From: an uncultured Caulobacteraceae bacterium
GTDB lineage: Bacteria > Pseudomonadota > Alphaproteobacteria > Caulobacterales > Caulobacteraceae
DNA: 15,444 bases
Direction: 5' to 3'
Assembly (NCBI GenBank): GCA_937952995.1
Contig: CALFYB010000404.1
Coordinates: 1 to 15,444 of the forward strand
Below, in pieces: positions 7,412 to 15,094 of this stretch. A program made the position numbers and the translations under genes. Under the pieces are notes generated by a model. That model searched no databases, was not told the origin of the DNA, and saw only the letters and a program-made list of their open reading frames with translations. Numbering within the stretch: the stretch's first letter is position 1; each line of letters starts with the position of its first letter.

Positions 7412-8035
7412 ATGACGTCATTCTATGACCGCCACATCATGCCCAAGCTGATTGGCTGCGCCTGTGCCTCCAAGCCGATCATGAAGCAGAGGGCCAAGGT
7501 CGTGCCTCTGGCTCAGGGCCGGGTGCTGGAACTGGGCATTGGCGGCGGCCTCAACCTGGCCTTCTATGATCCCAAGCGGGTCAGCAGCGTCGAGGGCGTC
7601 GATCCGTCCGACGAGCTTCGTGCCTTTGCCGAGGCTGCGCCGCGTCCTGAGGGCCTCAATGTCACCATTGCCAAGGGTACGGCCGAGGCCCTGCCTTTTG
7701 CTGATGCAAGCTTTGACACGGTGGTCTGCACCTTCACCCTCTGCTCCGTACAAGACCCGGCAGCGGCCTTGGCGGAGGCGAGGCGGGCTTTGAAGCCTGG
7801 CGGAACCTTCCTGTTCTGCGAGCATGGCCTGGCTCCGGATGCCAAGGTGCAAACTTGGCAGCGCCGGATCGAGCCGATTTGGAAGCGGCTGGCCGGTGGG
7901 TGCCACATGACCCGCCCCATCGCCAGCGCTATCGCGGCGGCGGGTTTTCGCCTTGAAGATCAGCACGGCATGTACCTGCCAGGCACTCCGCAAATCCTAG
8001 GCTGGAGCGAATGGGGCAGCGCGGTTGTGACCTAA
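7412..8035 (+). CDS. Class I SAM-dependent methyltransferase
   Basis: A protein of 207 residues. SAM-binding motif I is VLELGIGGGLN (38-48), followed by GVDPSDEL (motif II acid), GTAEALPFADASFDTVVCTF (motifs III/IV region) and ALKPGGTFLFCEHG. This is the Methyltransf_11/UbiE-like pattern, close to METTL7-like proteins, with the C-terminal GCHMTRPIASAIAAAGF. The substrate is unknown. A good ribosome site, GGAGG at 7402-7406, lies 5 bases before the ATG. It stands 94 bases after the nuclease gene and 40 bases before the Mla operon, with no visible terminator on either side. Confidence 0.88.
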   Translation: MTSFYDRHIMPKLIGCACASKPIMKQRAKVVPLAQGRVLELGIGGGLNLAFYDPKRVSSVEGVDPSDELRAFAEAAPRPEGLNVTIAKGTAEALPFADASFDTVVCTFTLCSVQDPAAALAEARRALKPGGTFLFCEHGLAPDAKVQTWQRRIEPIWKRLAGGCHMTRPIASAIAAAGFRLEDQHGMYLPGTPQILGWSEWGSAVVT

Positions 8036-8075
8036 CCGCCTTGGGGTTGCACATCTCCTCTGTTAGACTGACCCT

Positions 8076-9191
8076 ATGAGCATGCGCGCTGATTTTCGCT
8101 TGGAAGAGGCCGAGGGCACCTGTCGCATCATCGCCAGTGGTGAATGGACATCGGTGCAACTGGGCAAGGCTGGGCTGCGCTTGGTCGAGGCGGTCCGAAC
8201 CACTCCGAGCGCCATCATCGATCTTTCTGACGTCGCGCGGCTGGACACGGCCGGTGCCTTGGCCGTCGTGCGGGCCCTAGGCGGTCAGATAACGGCTGAC
8301 CGGCTAAGCGGCAGGCCTGCGACCTTGCATCTTCTGGCCCTCGTCGCCGATGCGGCCGCATTGGAAAAGCCAAAGCCGCCGCTGAACCGACCGTTCCATG
8401 CCTTGGTCGAGCGGGTCGGGCGGGGCATCTACTCCATCGGCGACGACATCTATGGCACCTTTGCCTTTAATGGCAGTTTGCTCGCCGCCATTGGCCGGGC
8501 CGTGCTTAGCCCTCAGAGGGTGCGCTGGGCCGCCTGTTTTTCGCTAGTCGAGCGGGCGGGGCTCGATGCCATGCCGATTGTGGCGGTGACGAGCTTCTTC
8601 ATTGGCGCGGTGATCGCCTTGCTTGGGGCCAACATGCTGTCGCAGTTTGGCGCACAGGTCTTTGTCGTTGAGTTGATCGGCATCGCTGTGCTGCGGGAGT
8701 TCAGCGTGATCATCACCTCTGTGCTCCTTGCCGGTCGGTCTGCCAGTAGCTTTGCGGCTGAAATCGGTTCGATGAAGATGAGCCAAGAGATTGATGCCAT
8801 GCGGGTTTTGGGTATCGATCCCTTTGATGCCCTCGTCATTCCGAGGTTCTTTGCCCTGCTCTTTGCTATCCCCATCTTGACCTTTATCGCGACCTTGGCC
8901 GGGCTCTTAGGCGGGCTTCTGGTTACATGGTCAGCGCTTGATCTTGGGCCGTCCTTCTTCCTGCAACGGATCGTCGAGAATGTCGGCATCACCCATTTCT
9001 GGATCGGTATGAGCAAGGCCCCCGTGATGGCAGCGGTCATCGCCTCGATCGGCTGTCGTCAGGGCATGGAAGTGGGCGGCGACGTCGAGTCGCTGGGACG
9101 GCGCGTGACCTCAGCGGTGGTGCAGGCGATCTTTTCACTGATCATGATCGATGCCGTCTTTGCGCTGATCTATATGGAGCTCGACCTGTGA
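8076..9191 (+). CDS. mlaE: MlaE-family lipid ABC permease with fused N-terminal STAS domain
   Basis: A protein of 371 residues. Residues 1 to about 105 form a STAS (MlaB-like) domain: IIDLSDVARLDTAGALAVV contains the Asp-Thr-Ala-Gly turn seen in MlaB. The rest is the MlaE permease: VERAGLDAMPIVAVTSFFIGAV, then GANMLSQFGAQVF, VELIGIAVLREFSVIITSVLLAGRS, SFAAEIGSMKMSQEIDAM, five or so membrane helices, and the C-terminal VQAIFSLIMIDAVFAL. In E. coli MlaB and MlaE are separate proteins; fusion is common in alphaproteobacteria. The complex moves phospholipid between inner and outer membrane. No clear ribosome site precedes the ATG; Met-3 at 8082 is an alternative start. The stop overlaps the ATPase gene as GTGA. 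Confidence 0.93.
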   Translation: MSMRADFRLEEAEGTCRIIASGEWTSVQLGKAGLRLVEAVRTTPSAIIDLSDVARLDTAGALAVVRALGGQITADRLSGRPATLHLLALVADAAALEKPKPPLNRPFHALVERVGRGIYSIGDDIYGTFAFNGSLLAAIGRAVLSPQRVRWAACFSLVERAGLDAMPIVAVTSFFIGAVIALLGANMLSQFGAQVFVVELIGIAVLREFSVIITSVLLAGRSASSFAAEIGSMKMSQEIDAMRVLGIDPFDALVIPRFFALLFAIPILTFIATLAGLLGGLLVTWSALDLGPSFFLQRIVENVGITHFWIGMSKAPVMAAVIASIGCRQGMEVGGDVESLGRRVTSAVVQAIFSLIMIDAVFALIYMELDL

Positions 9192-10012
9192 GCCTCGATC
9201 AGCACCCCATCATCGAGATCAAGGGTTTGGTCTCACGCTTTGGCGAGCGCGTCATCCATAAGGACTTGGACCTAACCATTACCGAGGGTGAGATCGTCGG
9301 CGTGGTCGGTGGTTCCGGCTCTGGCAAGTCGGTGCTCCTCAACACCATTTTGGGCCTCAAGCCCATTGATGAAGGCACGATCAAGATCTTTGGCGTTGAT
9401 CTGTCGGTGGCCAGCCGTGCCGCCCGCAGTTCGGTTGATCGGCGCTGGGGCGTCCTTTTTCAACGCGGTGCGCTCTTTTCCAACCTGACGGTCGGAGAGA
9501 ATGTCGAGGCTCCGATGCTTCAGCATGGCAATCTGTCTGCCAATGACATGCGCGAGTTGGCAGCCTTGAAGATCGCGCTGGTCGGTCTGCCGCCCCATGC
9601 CATTGACCTCAAGCCATCTGAACTGTCGGGCGGAATGATCAAGCGGGCAGCCTTGGCGCGGGCGCTGGCGCTCGATCCCGAACTGCTGTTTTTGGATGAG
9701 CCGACCTCTGGCCTTGATCCAATCGGGGCGGGTGCCTTCGACGAACTGATCGCTGACCTCTCGGCCAGTCTGGGCCTAACCGTCTTTATGATCACGCACG
9801 ATCTGGACAGCCTCTATACCATCTGTGATAGCGTAGCCGTGCTCGCGGATAAGAAGATCGTCGCCAAAGCGTCGGCGCGTGATCTCGAACTTTCGCAGCA
9901 TCCTTGGGTCCAAGAGTATTTTTGTGGTCCTCGAGGTCGGGCGGCAGCGGCGTCTGTCGCCGCGTCTAGCCGTTTAAAGAACCCGGCTCCGAGCGCCGAG
10001 GAGGCAGGTTGA
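9188..10012 (+). CDS. mlaF: MlaF-type ABC transporter ATPase, GTG start
   Basis: A protein of 274 residues. Walker A GGSGSGKS (41-48), Q-loop FQRGALF (Q92), signature LSGGM (146-150), Walker B LLFLDEP (166-172), D-loop SGLDP and H-loop MITHD (H204) are all intact, so it should hydrolyse ATP. The LSGGM signature and the SNLTVGENV segment are typical of the MlaF/Ttg2A group. The GTG start overlaps the mlaE stop by 4 bases and is preceded by GGAG at 9176-9179. A C-terminal tail of about 35 residues rich in Ala and Arg follows the core. Confidence 0.95.
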   Translation: MSLDQHPIIEIKGLVSRFGERVIHKDLDLTITEGEIVGVVGGSGSGKSVLLNTILGLKPIDEGTIKIFGVDLSVASRAARSSVDRRWGVLFQRGALFSNLTVGENVEAPMLQHGNLSANDMRELAALKIALVGLPPHAIDLKPSELSGGMIKRAALARALALDPELLFLDEPTSGLDPIGAGAFDELIADLSASLGLTVFMITHDLDSLYTICDSVAVLADKKIVAKASARDLELSQHPWVQEYFCGPRGRAAAASVAASSRLKNPAPSAEEAG

Positions 10013-10950
10013 TGGAACGCAATGCCAACTATTTCTTGGTGGGATTGATCTCTCTGATCCTGCTGATCCTAGCGGCGGTGTTTGTCACCTGGCTGGCGCG
10101 GGTTCAGTTTGCCCAAGACTATGCCGTCTATGACATCTCCTTCGTCGGTCCTGTGCGCGGGCTGTCTGAGGGCGGCGAGGTTCACTTCAACGGTATTAAG
10201 GTCGGCGAGGTGACCAAGATCTCGCTCGATCCAAAGGATACCAAGCGCGTCATCGCTAAGGCTCGCATCACCTCTGACGTGCCGATCCGGACGGACTCCT
10301 ACGCTACGCTGGAGCCGCAAGGCATTACGGGGGTCAACTATGTTCAAATCACAGCAGGCACCTCGACGAAGCCGCTCCTGAAAGATGTTGCCGCGCGCGG
10401 CACCGTGCCGGTGGTCATGAGCCAGCAGGGCCCGCTTGCAGACCTGTTAGAGGGCGGCGGAACGGTGCTGACCCGCACCTTGGACGCCATCAATCGGGTC
10501 AATCAGGTGATGTCGGATGAGAACATTAAGAGCCTCGGTCACACGCTCAAGAACATCGAGGCGGTAACGGCCGAAGCTCGCGATCGCAAGGCGATTTTGG
10601 CGGAGGCGGAAACCGCGCTCAAAGATATTGATGCCGCCGCCTTGGCTCTGAAAGTCGCTAGTGAATCAACCGATACGCTTATGAAGGGCGATGCGACCAA
10701 GACCCTTGCCGATGTCAGTGCCGCTGCCGATGAACTGAAGGCTGCGACGGCGGAGGCGCGGGCTATGATTGTGCAACTGAAAGAGCCGACGGCTGAGTTC
10801 GCCAAAACAGGTTTGCCGCGCCTGAGTTCTGCGATCTCGACCCTGCAGGCGGCGGCGGAATCGCTGGACCGCTTGGCCACTGAGGCTGAAGTTAATCCCC
10901 GTGGTCTTGTTGCTAAGGCCCCGGCTAAGGAACTGGAGGTCCGCCCGTGA
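10012..10950 (+). CDS. mlaD: MlaD-type MCE-domain lipid-binding protein
   Basis: A protein of 312 residues. One N-terminal membrane helix (about 8-28, YFLVGLISLILLILAAVFVT), then a single MCE domain (about 40-118: VGPVRGLSEGGEVHFNGIKV, GEVTKISLDP, TDSYATLEPQGITGVNYVQI), then a long alanine-rich helical region (about 150-295) that would form the coiled-coil or helical bundle under the MCE hexamer ring. I choose the ATG at 10012 (TGATG overlap with the ATPase stop) over a TTG three bases earlier, since GAGGAGG lies about 6 bases upstream. MlaD binds phospholipid in the periplasm and docks on the permease. Confidence 0.93.
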   Translation: MERNANYFLVGLISLILLILAAVFVTWLARVQFAQDYAVYDISFVGPVRGLSEGGEVHFNGIKVGEVTKISLDPKDTKRVIAKARITSDVPIRTDSYATLEPQGITGVNYVQITAGTSTKPLLKDVAARGTVPVVMSQQGPLADLLEGGGTVLTRTLDAINRVNQVMSDENIKSLGHTLKNIEAVTAEARDRKAILAEAETALKDIDAAALALKVASESTDTLMKGDATKTLADVSAAADELKAATAEARAMIVQLKEPTAEFAKTGLPRLSSAISTLQAAAESLDRLATEAEVNPRGLVAKAPAKELEVRP

Positions 10951-11606
10951 CCCGATCCCCGTCTATGATCCGGCGAGCGGCGGTGACCGTCGCCCTTAGT
11001 TTCGCTGCCATCAGCCTTGCGGGCTGCGTGACGCTTTTGCCCAAGGCAAAGCCGGTGCAGCTCTATCATTTGGGCCTAGAGGCGCAGGCGGGCTCGGAGG
11101 CGGCGTCAAAGGGTGCCGCGGTTCCCGTACTGCAAGGGACCATCCAGCTCAATCGAGACGTCGCAGGTGATCGTCTGCTGACGCGGCAGGGCGATCAGGC
11201 GGCCTATGTCGCCGATGCGCGCTGGACCATGCCCGCCTCGTTGCTGTTTGAGGAAAGCCTTGCCAATGCCTTTGTGCGCGGAAGCGGCGACGCCCGCCTT
11301 ATCTCGCCGAAGGATCCGGTCAGCGCCAAGCTCATTTTGCGGCTTGATGTCCGGGCTCTAGAGGTGCGCTACAGCGAGGGATCGCGCCGGTCTCCGGTCG
11401 CTGCGGTGACCATCAGTGGGCTCTTGGCCGATCCTGAAAAGCGCACGATTGTTAGCCAATCAGCCTTCGACTGTCAGGTTCCCGCCAAGAGCAATCATGT
11501 CCAATCGCTGGTTTCAGCTCTGAACCAAGCGGTCGGGGACTGCCAGATGCAGATCGTGAACTGGACCGATCAGACGGCGGCAGGTCTGGCTAAGCCGAAG
11601 GGCTAA
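10947..11606 (+). CDS. ABC-type transport auxiliary lipoprotein (PqiC/DUF330-like), GTG start
   Basis: A protein of 219 residues with a lipoprotein signal peptide. A basic N-terminus and a hydrophobic stretch lead to the lipobox SLAGC, so C27 would be lipidated. The mature part (QLYHLGL.., LQGTIQLNRDVAGDRLLTRQ, YVADARWTMPASLLFEESLANAF, LRLDVRALEVRY) matches the ABC_trans_aux family that includes PqiC, a lipoprotein partner of MCE proteins. The GTG start overlaps the mlaD stop as GTGA, with GGAGG at 10935-10939. An in-frame ATG at 10965 is an alternative start that keeps the signal peptide. It is the last gene of the Mla operon and overlaps the convergent PLP-protein gene by 17 bases. Confidence 0.88.
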   Translation: MTRSPSMIRRAAVTVALSFAAISLAGCVTLLPKAKPVQLYHLGLEAQAGSEAASKGAAVPVLQGTIQLNRDVAGDRLLTRQGDQAAYVADARWTMPASLLFEESLANAFVRGSGDARLISPKDPVSAKLILRLDVRALEVRYSEGSRRSPVAAVTISGLLADPEKRTIVSQSAFDCQVPAKSNHVQSLVSALNQAVGDCQMQIVNWTDQTAAGLAKPKG

Positions 11607-12879
11607 AGACCGGCCAGCGTTCCTTGATCTCTTGGCCATCATAGAGCGCGATATCGCCGAACTGCAGGAACACCGCCTCGCTCTGGTTGGGGCGCAGGAA
11701 GATGTAGTCGTCGGCTTGCAGGGTGATCTTGGCCGAGCCGGTGAGCAGCTCTTGATTGCTCGACCGCCCAAACAGCGAAGAATATTCCAGTCCCGGCGGT
11801 GAGACCGGTGTGGCTAGCCAATGGCCGCCATGGATGAAGAACGCCCGAGTGGTGTTGGGGTCCATGAACCGCAAGAGGCCCGCCAGTTGCTCCGCCGTTG
11901 GAATGAGTGCCTCGGGCAGGGCTTTGATGACGGGGGTGGCGATAAAGGCGGCTGGGACGTGGTCGGTCAGGGTGTCAGTGTCGAAATCCACCGGCTTGAC
12001 GAAGGCCGAGCCGACGGAGACCTCGGTGGCATAGGGATTGTCGCGGTGCAGGTGGAAGGTTGGGCTTCCCGCCGTGTTCAGTGTCATCCCGTCTAAGGCG
12101 AAGTCCGCCTCTCGGACCTGATCAATGAAGCCTTGATAGGTCTTTTGACTACGAGCCAACGCCTTGGCTCGGGCCTCACCTGCGGCGACATGGGCTAGGT
12201 GCGGATCATAGCCCATCAGGCCTGAGAGGGTCAGGTTCGGGGAGGCCTTGATCCTGTCCAGCGCCGTCTTGAACCCTTCTGGCCCCGAAAATCCACCGCG
12301 ATGGAGGCCGATATCGATCTCCAGATTGACCCTCATCGGCGCACCATTGGCGCTGGCGAGGGCGGCATATTGGTCTAGGCGTTCGGGGCTGTCGATCAGC
12401 CACTGGAGTTGCTTTGCGGGATCAAAAGCGTTGCGGTGCAGGTCGCGATAGAAACCCTTGGCCTCGGCCACTGCTAGCGGCTTGCCCATCAGATAGTCCC
12501 CGCCGGGACGCTCAGCGGCCATGGTGGCCATCATCGGGGCATTGAAGACCATGAACCGTTCTGTGCCCATGCCCTCGGCCACCGCGTCAATCAGGCTTGC
12601 GCACGGCAGCGACTTGACCACGACCCGAAGGTGCTGACGGGCGGGCAGGGCGGCCTTGACCGCCTTAATGTTGGCCTCAAGCCTTGCCTGATCAATGACC
12701 AGCGTTGGCCTTGCAAGGCCAGCCCGTTCGAGGGCTGAGGACAGGCCAAGGAAATAGGCGTCGTGTGGACCGCCGAGGTCGCGTTTACGCATCGATAGTC
12801 CTCCAAAGGTTAGGGCCGCCAAGGCACCGCCCGCCAATCCCGCCCGCACAAGTCCGCGTCTTGATGGCGCATCAGACAT
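11590..12879 (-). CDS. Exported fold-type III PLP protein (alanine racemase N-terminal / D-threonine aldolase-like)
   Basis: A protein of 429 residues. The N-terminus (SRRGLVRAGLAGGALAAL) is a Tat-like signal. After that, RPTLVIDQARLEANIKAV and LRVVVKSLP give the start of the PLP TIM barrel, with K89 the likely Schiff-base lysine. MRVNLEIDIGLHRGGF, LSGLMGYDPHL and NTAGSPTFHLH follow. The C-terminal beta domain resembles DSD1/D-threonine aldolase proteins, but the usual zinc-binding PNHxC motif reads PNQSEA, so a D-serine dehydratase role is doubtful. The substrate is unknown. The start overlaps the FAD oxidase stop by 8 bases, so the two are coupled. Amino-acid racemase, aldolase or deaminase activity are all possible. 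Confidence 0.78.
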   Translation of the reverse strand: MSDAPSRRGLVRAGLAGGALAALTFGGLSMRKRDLGGPHDAYFLGLSSALERAGLARPTLVIDQARLEANIKAVKAALPARQHLRVVVKSLPCASLIDAVAEGMGTERFMVFNAPMMATMAAERPGGDYLMGKPLAVAEAKGFYRDLHRNAFDPAKQLQWLIDSPERLDQYAALASANGAPMRVNLEIDIGLHRGGFSGPEGFKTALDRIKASPNLTLSGLMGYDPHLAHVAAGEARAKALARSQKTYQGFIDQVREADFALDGMTLNTAGSPTFHLHRDNPYATEVSVGSAFVKPVDFDTDTLTDHVPAAFIATPVIKALPEALIPTAEQLAGLLRFMDPNTTRAFFIHGGHWLATPVSPPGLEYSSLFGRSSNQELLTGSAKITLQADDYIFLRPNQSEAVFLQFGDIALYDGQEIKERWPVFSPSA

Positions 12880-14272
12880 TGAACAGGCCCTTGAGGTAGA
12901 GGTTCAACATTCGACCTTCTGGATCAAGCTGCTGTCTTAGGCTGCGGAAATCATTCCATTTTGGGTAAAGGGCTTCGAGCGCTCGGCCCTGCAGATTATG
13001 CAGCTTGCCCCAGTGCGGTCGCCCGCCGTGCCGTAGCAAGATCGGCTGGATCAACTCGAACATGAAGGCGAACTCGTCGCGATAGTGACAGTGGACGGCG
13101 ATGGACCCGCGTGGCCCGCCTTGGAACGGCGAGAGCCAAGCATCGTCTGGCGCAATGCGGCGTGCCTCAATGGGGAAGAAGACGTCAGGCCGCTCGCGCT
13201 CGATGGTCTCGACGACCTCTTTGAGCGCCTTGAGCTGGTTTTCGGCCGGAAGATGGAACTCCATCTCGTTGAACCGTTCGGGCCGGTCGGTGGACAGCAG
13301 CTTCCAGCCCTCATCGACCGCCTCTTCCGGTTTTGCACTGGATAACAGGGCCTTACCGGCAGCTTTTCTTAAAGTAGTGGAGAAGCCGAGCAGATTGCGT
13401 AGGCCCTTTAGCGCGACAAGGATCGTGTCGTCCTGTTCATTGGCGCGCTCGCGGGCGGGCAGGTCGGTCTCATCGTGGCTGATACAGGCGGCCATGTCGG
13501 TGAAGGGGATGGCGTAGAATTCATAGTTACGGTGCTTGGCCCAGCGGCCCTCGGCCTCGGCCAGCGCCTGCTCCAGCGGCTCGACCCAGACATGGCGGTG
13601 CAGGCGGCGGTTAGGCGTGGTGCGCAGTGTTGCCTTGGTGATCACCCCCAGCGCGCCCAGCGAGACCTTCGCGGCTTGGAAGATGTCAGGCTCGCGCGTG
13701 GCATCGCAATCGATCAGATCGCCGTTCGGGGTGGCCAGGGTCAAGGCCACCACGTCACCGTGGATGGCGGTCAGGGTCTTGCCTGTGCCATGGGTGCCGG
13801 TGCCCAGCGCGCCGCCGAGCGACTGTTTATTGATGTCGGGTAGGTTGGCCATGGCCCGGCCCTTGGCGGCCAGTTCTGGACCCAGCGCGCCCAGTCGGGT
13901 TCCGGCCTGAACGATGGCATTGTCACCTTGCCAACCCACAATTCCCGACATCTGATCGAGCGAGATCATGGTCCCGGGCGTTACGGCGAGCGCGGTAAAG
14001 GAGTGCCCGGCCCCGACCACTCGGATCGGTCCCGGCGCGGTCTTGAGGATATGGGCCACCTCGTCGGCACTGGTCGGCGCGAGGCGCGATTGAGGGTAGC
14101 AGTGCTGAATGCCGGACCAGTTGCGCCAAACCACCCGGCCTTGGTTATCGGTAGAGGGTGGGGCCAGCGGTTCAGGCTTGTCATGAGTGGCGACAGCGAC
14201 CGCTGCGACGCCTGATCCCGCGACGGCGGCTCCGGCTCCAAGGGCGGTGAGGGCGGTTCGGCGGCTGATCAT
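12872..14272 (-). CDS. Tat-exported FAD-linked sugar-lactone oxidase (ALO/GULO family)
   Basis: A protein of 466 residues from the ATG at 14272; the frame continues upstream to 14344, but only inside the cytochrome gene. MISRRTALTALGAGAAV is a Tat signal (SRRTAL). The FAD_binding_4 domain includes IRVVGAGHSFTALAV, where H90 is the expected covalent FAD histidine, and SLGGALGTGTHGTG. The C-terminal ALO domain ends with HWGKLH (about 420-425) and a final LNLYLKGLF. The family oxidises aldonolactones or polyols (D-arabinono-lactone, L-gulono-lactone, alditols). The start overlaps the cytochrome stop as ATGA, suggesting the cytochrome, not oxygen, may take the electrons. The exact substrate cannot be read from sequence. 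Confidence 0.88.
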   Translation of the reverse strand: MISRRTALTALGAGAAVAGSGVAAVAVATHDKPEPLAPPSTDNQGRVVWRNWSGIQHCYPQSRLAPTSADEVAHILKTAPGPIRVVGAGHSFTALAVTPGTMISLDQMSGIVGWQGDNAIVQAGTRLGALGPELAAKGRAMANLPDINKQSLGGALGTGTHGTGKTLTAIHGDVVALTLATPNGDLIDCDATREPDIFQAAKVSLGALGVITKATLRTTPNRRLHRHVWVEPLEQALAEAEGRWAKHRNYEFYAIPFTDMAACISHDETDLPARERANEQDDTILVALKGLRNLLGFSTTLRKAAGKALLSSAKPEEAVDEGWKLLSTDRPERFNEMEFHLPAENQLKALKEVVETIERERPDVFFPIEARRIAPDDAWLSPFQGGPRGSIAVHCHYRDEFAFMFELIQPILLRHGGRPHWGKLHNLQGRALEALYPKWNDFRSLRQQLDPEGRMLNLYLKGLFNV

Positions 14273-14643
14273 GGTTTCGGCTCCGGCTGATCGGCGAGGA
14301 AGCGGATCAGGGCTTGATGATCTTGAGGGGTGCAGGTCAGGCATTGGCCGCCCGCAGGCATGCCGCGATAGCCTTGCAGCACATGGTCTAGCAGGACGGG
14401 CAGACCCTGTTTCCAGCGCGGGTCCCAGGCGGCGTGATCGTGAACCAGCGGCGCGCCGGTTCCCGCCACAGCGTGACAGGCCTTGCAGGCGCTTTCATAG
14501 AGGCTGGCGATACGCGGATCGGCGGGCCGCAGGGCAAGGGCCTCTTGCGGCGTTGGGGCGGGCGGCACGGGATTGCCACAGCCGTTCAGCAGCAATGCGC
14601 CGCTAATCAGGACCCCGCCAAGACACCACCTCTGAACCATCAT
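14269..14643 (-). CDS. Lipoprotein cytochrome c (c5-like), probable electron acceptor of the FAD oxidase
   Basis: A protein of 124 residues. The signal peptide ends in lipobox LLNGC (C22), so the protein should be membrane-anchored. The heme site is CKACH (C53, C56, H57). The sixth ligand is probably M95 in YRGMPAGG, followed by the C101/C104 pair (GQCLTC) seen in cytochrome c5-like proteins. Tandem ATG codons (14643, 14640) make the start uncertain by one residue. GGGG at 14648-14651 fits 14640 slightly better. It is the first gene of a three-gene operon, coupled to the FAD oxidase by a 4-base overlap. Role as electron acceptor is inferred from that coupling. Confidence 0.85.
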   Translation of the reverse strand: MMVQRWCLGGVLISGALLLNGCGNPVPPAPTPQEALALRPADPRIASLYESACKACHAVAGTGAPLVHDHAAWDPRWKQGLPVLLDHVLQGYRGMPAGGQCLTCTPQDHQALIRFLADQPEPKP

Positions 14644-14661
14644 CCATCCCCGTTTTGCCCT

Positions 14662-14689
14662 ATCCTAGGGGGCAGCGCTGGTTTGGCAA
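14662..14689 (-). promoter_or_regulatory. Possible sigma70-type promoter of the cytochrome/FAD/PLP operon
   Basis: On the minus strand TTGCCA (14689-14684) is followed after 16 bases by TAGGAT (14667-14662), 18 bases upstream of the first ATG. The -35 box matches the consensus at 5 of 6 positions and the -10 box at 4 of 6. It lies just downstream of the broken end of pdxH, so the operon still has a possible promoter of its own. Confidence 0.4.
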
Positions 14690-14692
14690 CGG

Positions 14693-14992
14693 TTAGAGCG
14701 TTTGGACCCTAGAGACCGGCTTGGCGCTTTGCAGGTTGGTGTAGAAGACGAAGCCATCGGCATCGACGTCCTTGAGCAGGACCATGCGCAGGTCCGGCAA
14801 CCCCGTCTCGTCAACCGTCGCCAGGGCCATGGCGTTAGGGTCATTGAGTTCCTTGGCCACGGCCTCAGACAGCCAATCCGAGAACAGGTCGATGGGGTCA
14901 CTTGCAGTCAGCGGTGGCAGATCAGCCGCTGCCACATTGCGCAGATATTCGTCTTCAGTCGGGGAGGCCGGGATATGTGGAGTCTGGGTCAT
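14693..14992 (-). pseudogene. pdxH: Pyridoxamine 5'-phosphate oxidase, truncated after about 91 residues
   Basis: The frame from 14992 encodes 99 residues. DPIDLFSDWLSEA, NDPNAMALATVDE, LPDLRMVLLKDVDADGFVFY and TNLQSAK match the N-terminal FMN-binding part of PdxH very well. At K91 (about 14720) the expected continuation (G.EL..NP.AALLFHWKSLRRQVR..) is missing; eight unrelated residues and a stop follow, and the cytochrome promoter region begins. The usual protein is about 200-220 residues. I saw no continuation in another frame in the 76 bases before the next gene. Either a 3' deletion or an assembly join removed more than half the gene. PdxH makes PLP in the salvage and de novo pathways, so a cell without it would need another copy. 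Confidence 0.8.
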
Positions 14993-15094
14993 GAGGCTCT
15001 ATAGACCAACATTTCTCTGAGGGGCAGGTCTGCCGTCCTGTAACGACCTGTGTTAGGCAGTTGGGCGACAACACTTGCCTGGGAGTTTTTCACA
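14993..15094. other. Divergent intergenic region between pdxH and the hydrolase gene
   Basis: 102 bases that must hold the start signals of both flanking genes. On the minus side, TATAGA (14998-15003) lies only 5 bases from the pdxH ATG with no ribosome site between, which would fit a leaderless message. On the plus side, GGGAG at 15081-15085 is the ribosome site for the hydrolase. A small palindrome GGCAG-GT-CTGCC lies at 15023-15034. No strong -35 box was found on either strand. Confidence 0.35.

Noticed and set aside
8041..8075. Promoter before mlaE (TTGCAC at 8047 with TAGACT at 8064)
   Set aside because: The spacer is only 11 bases, and the alternative TTGGGG box matches the consensus poorly. 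The operon may be read from upstream of the methyltransferase gene.
14273..14344. Upstream extension of the FAD oxidase
   Set aside because: The Tat signal begins at the ATG at 14272, which forms an ATGA overlap with the cytochrome gene; the extension would bury the signal.
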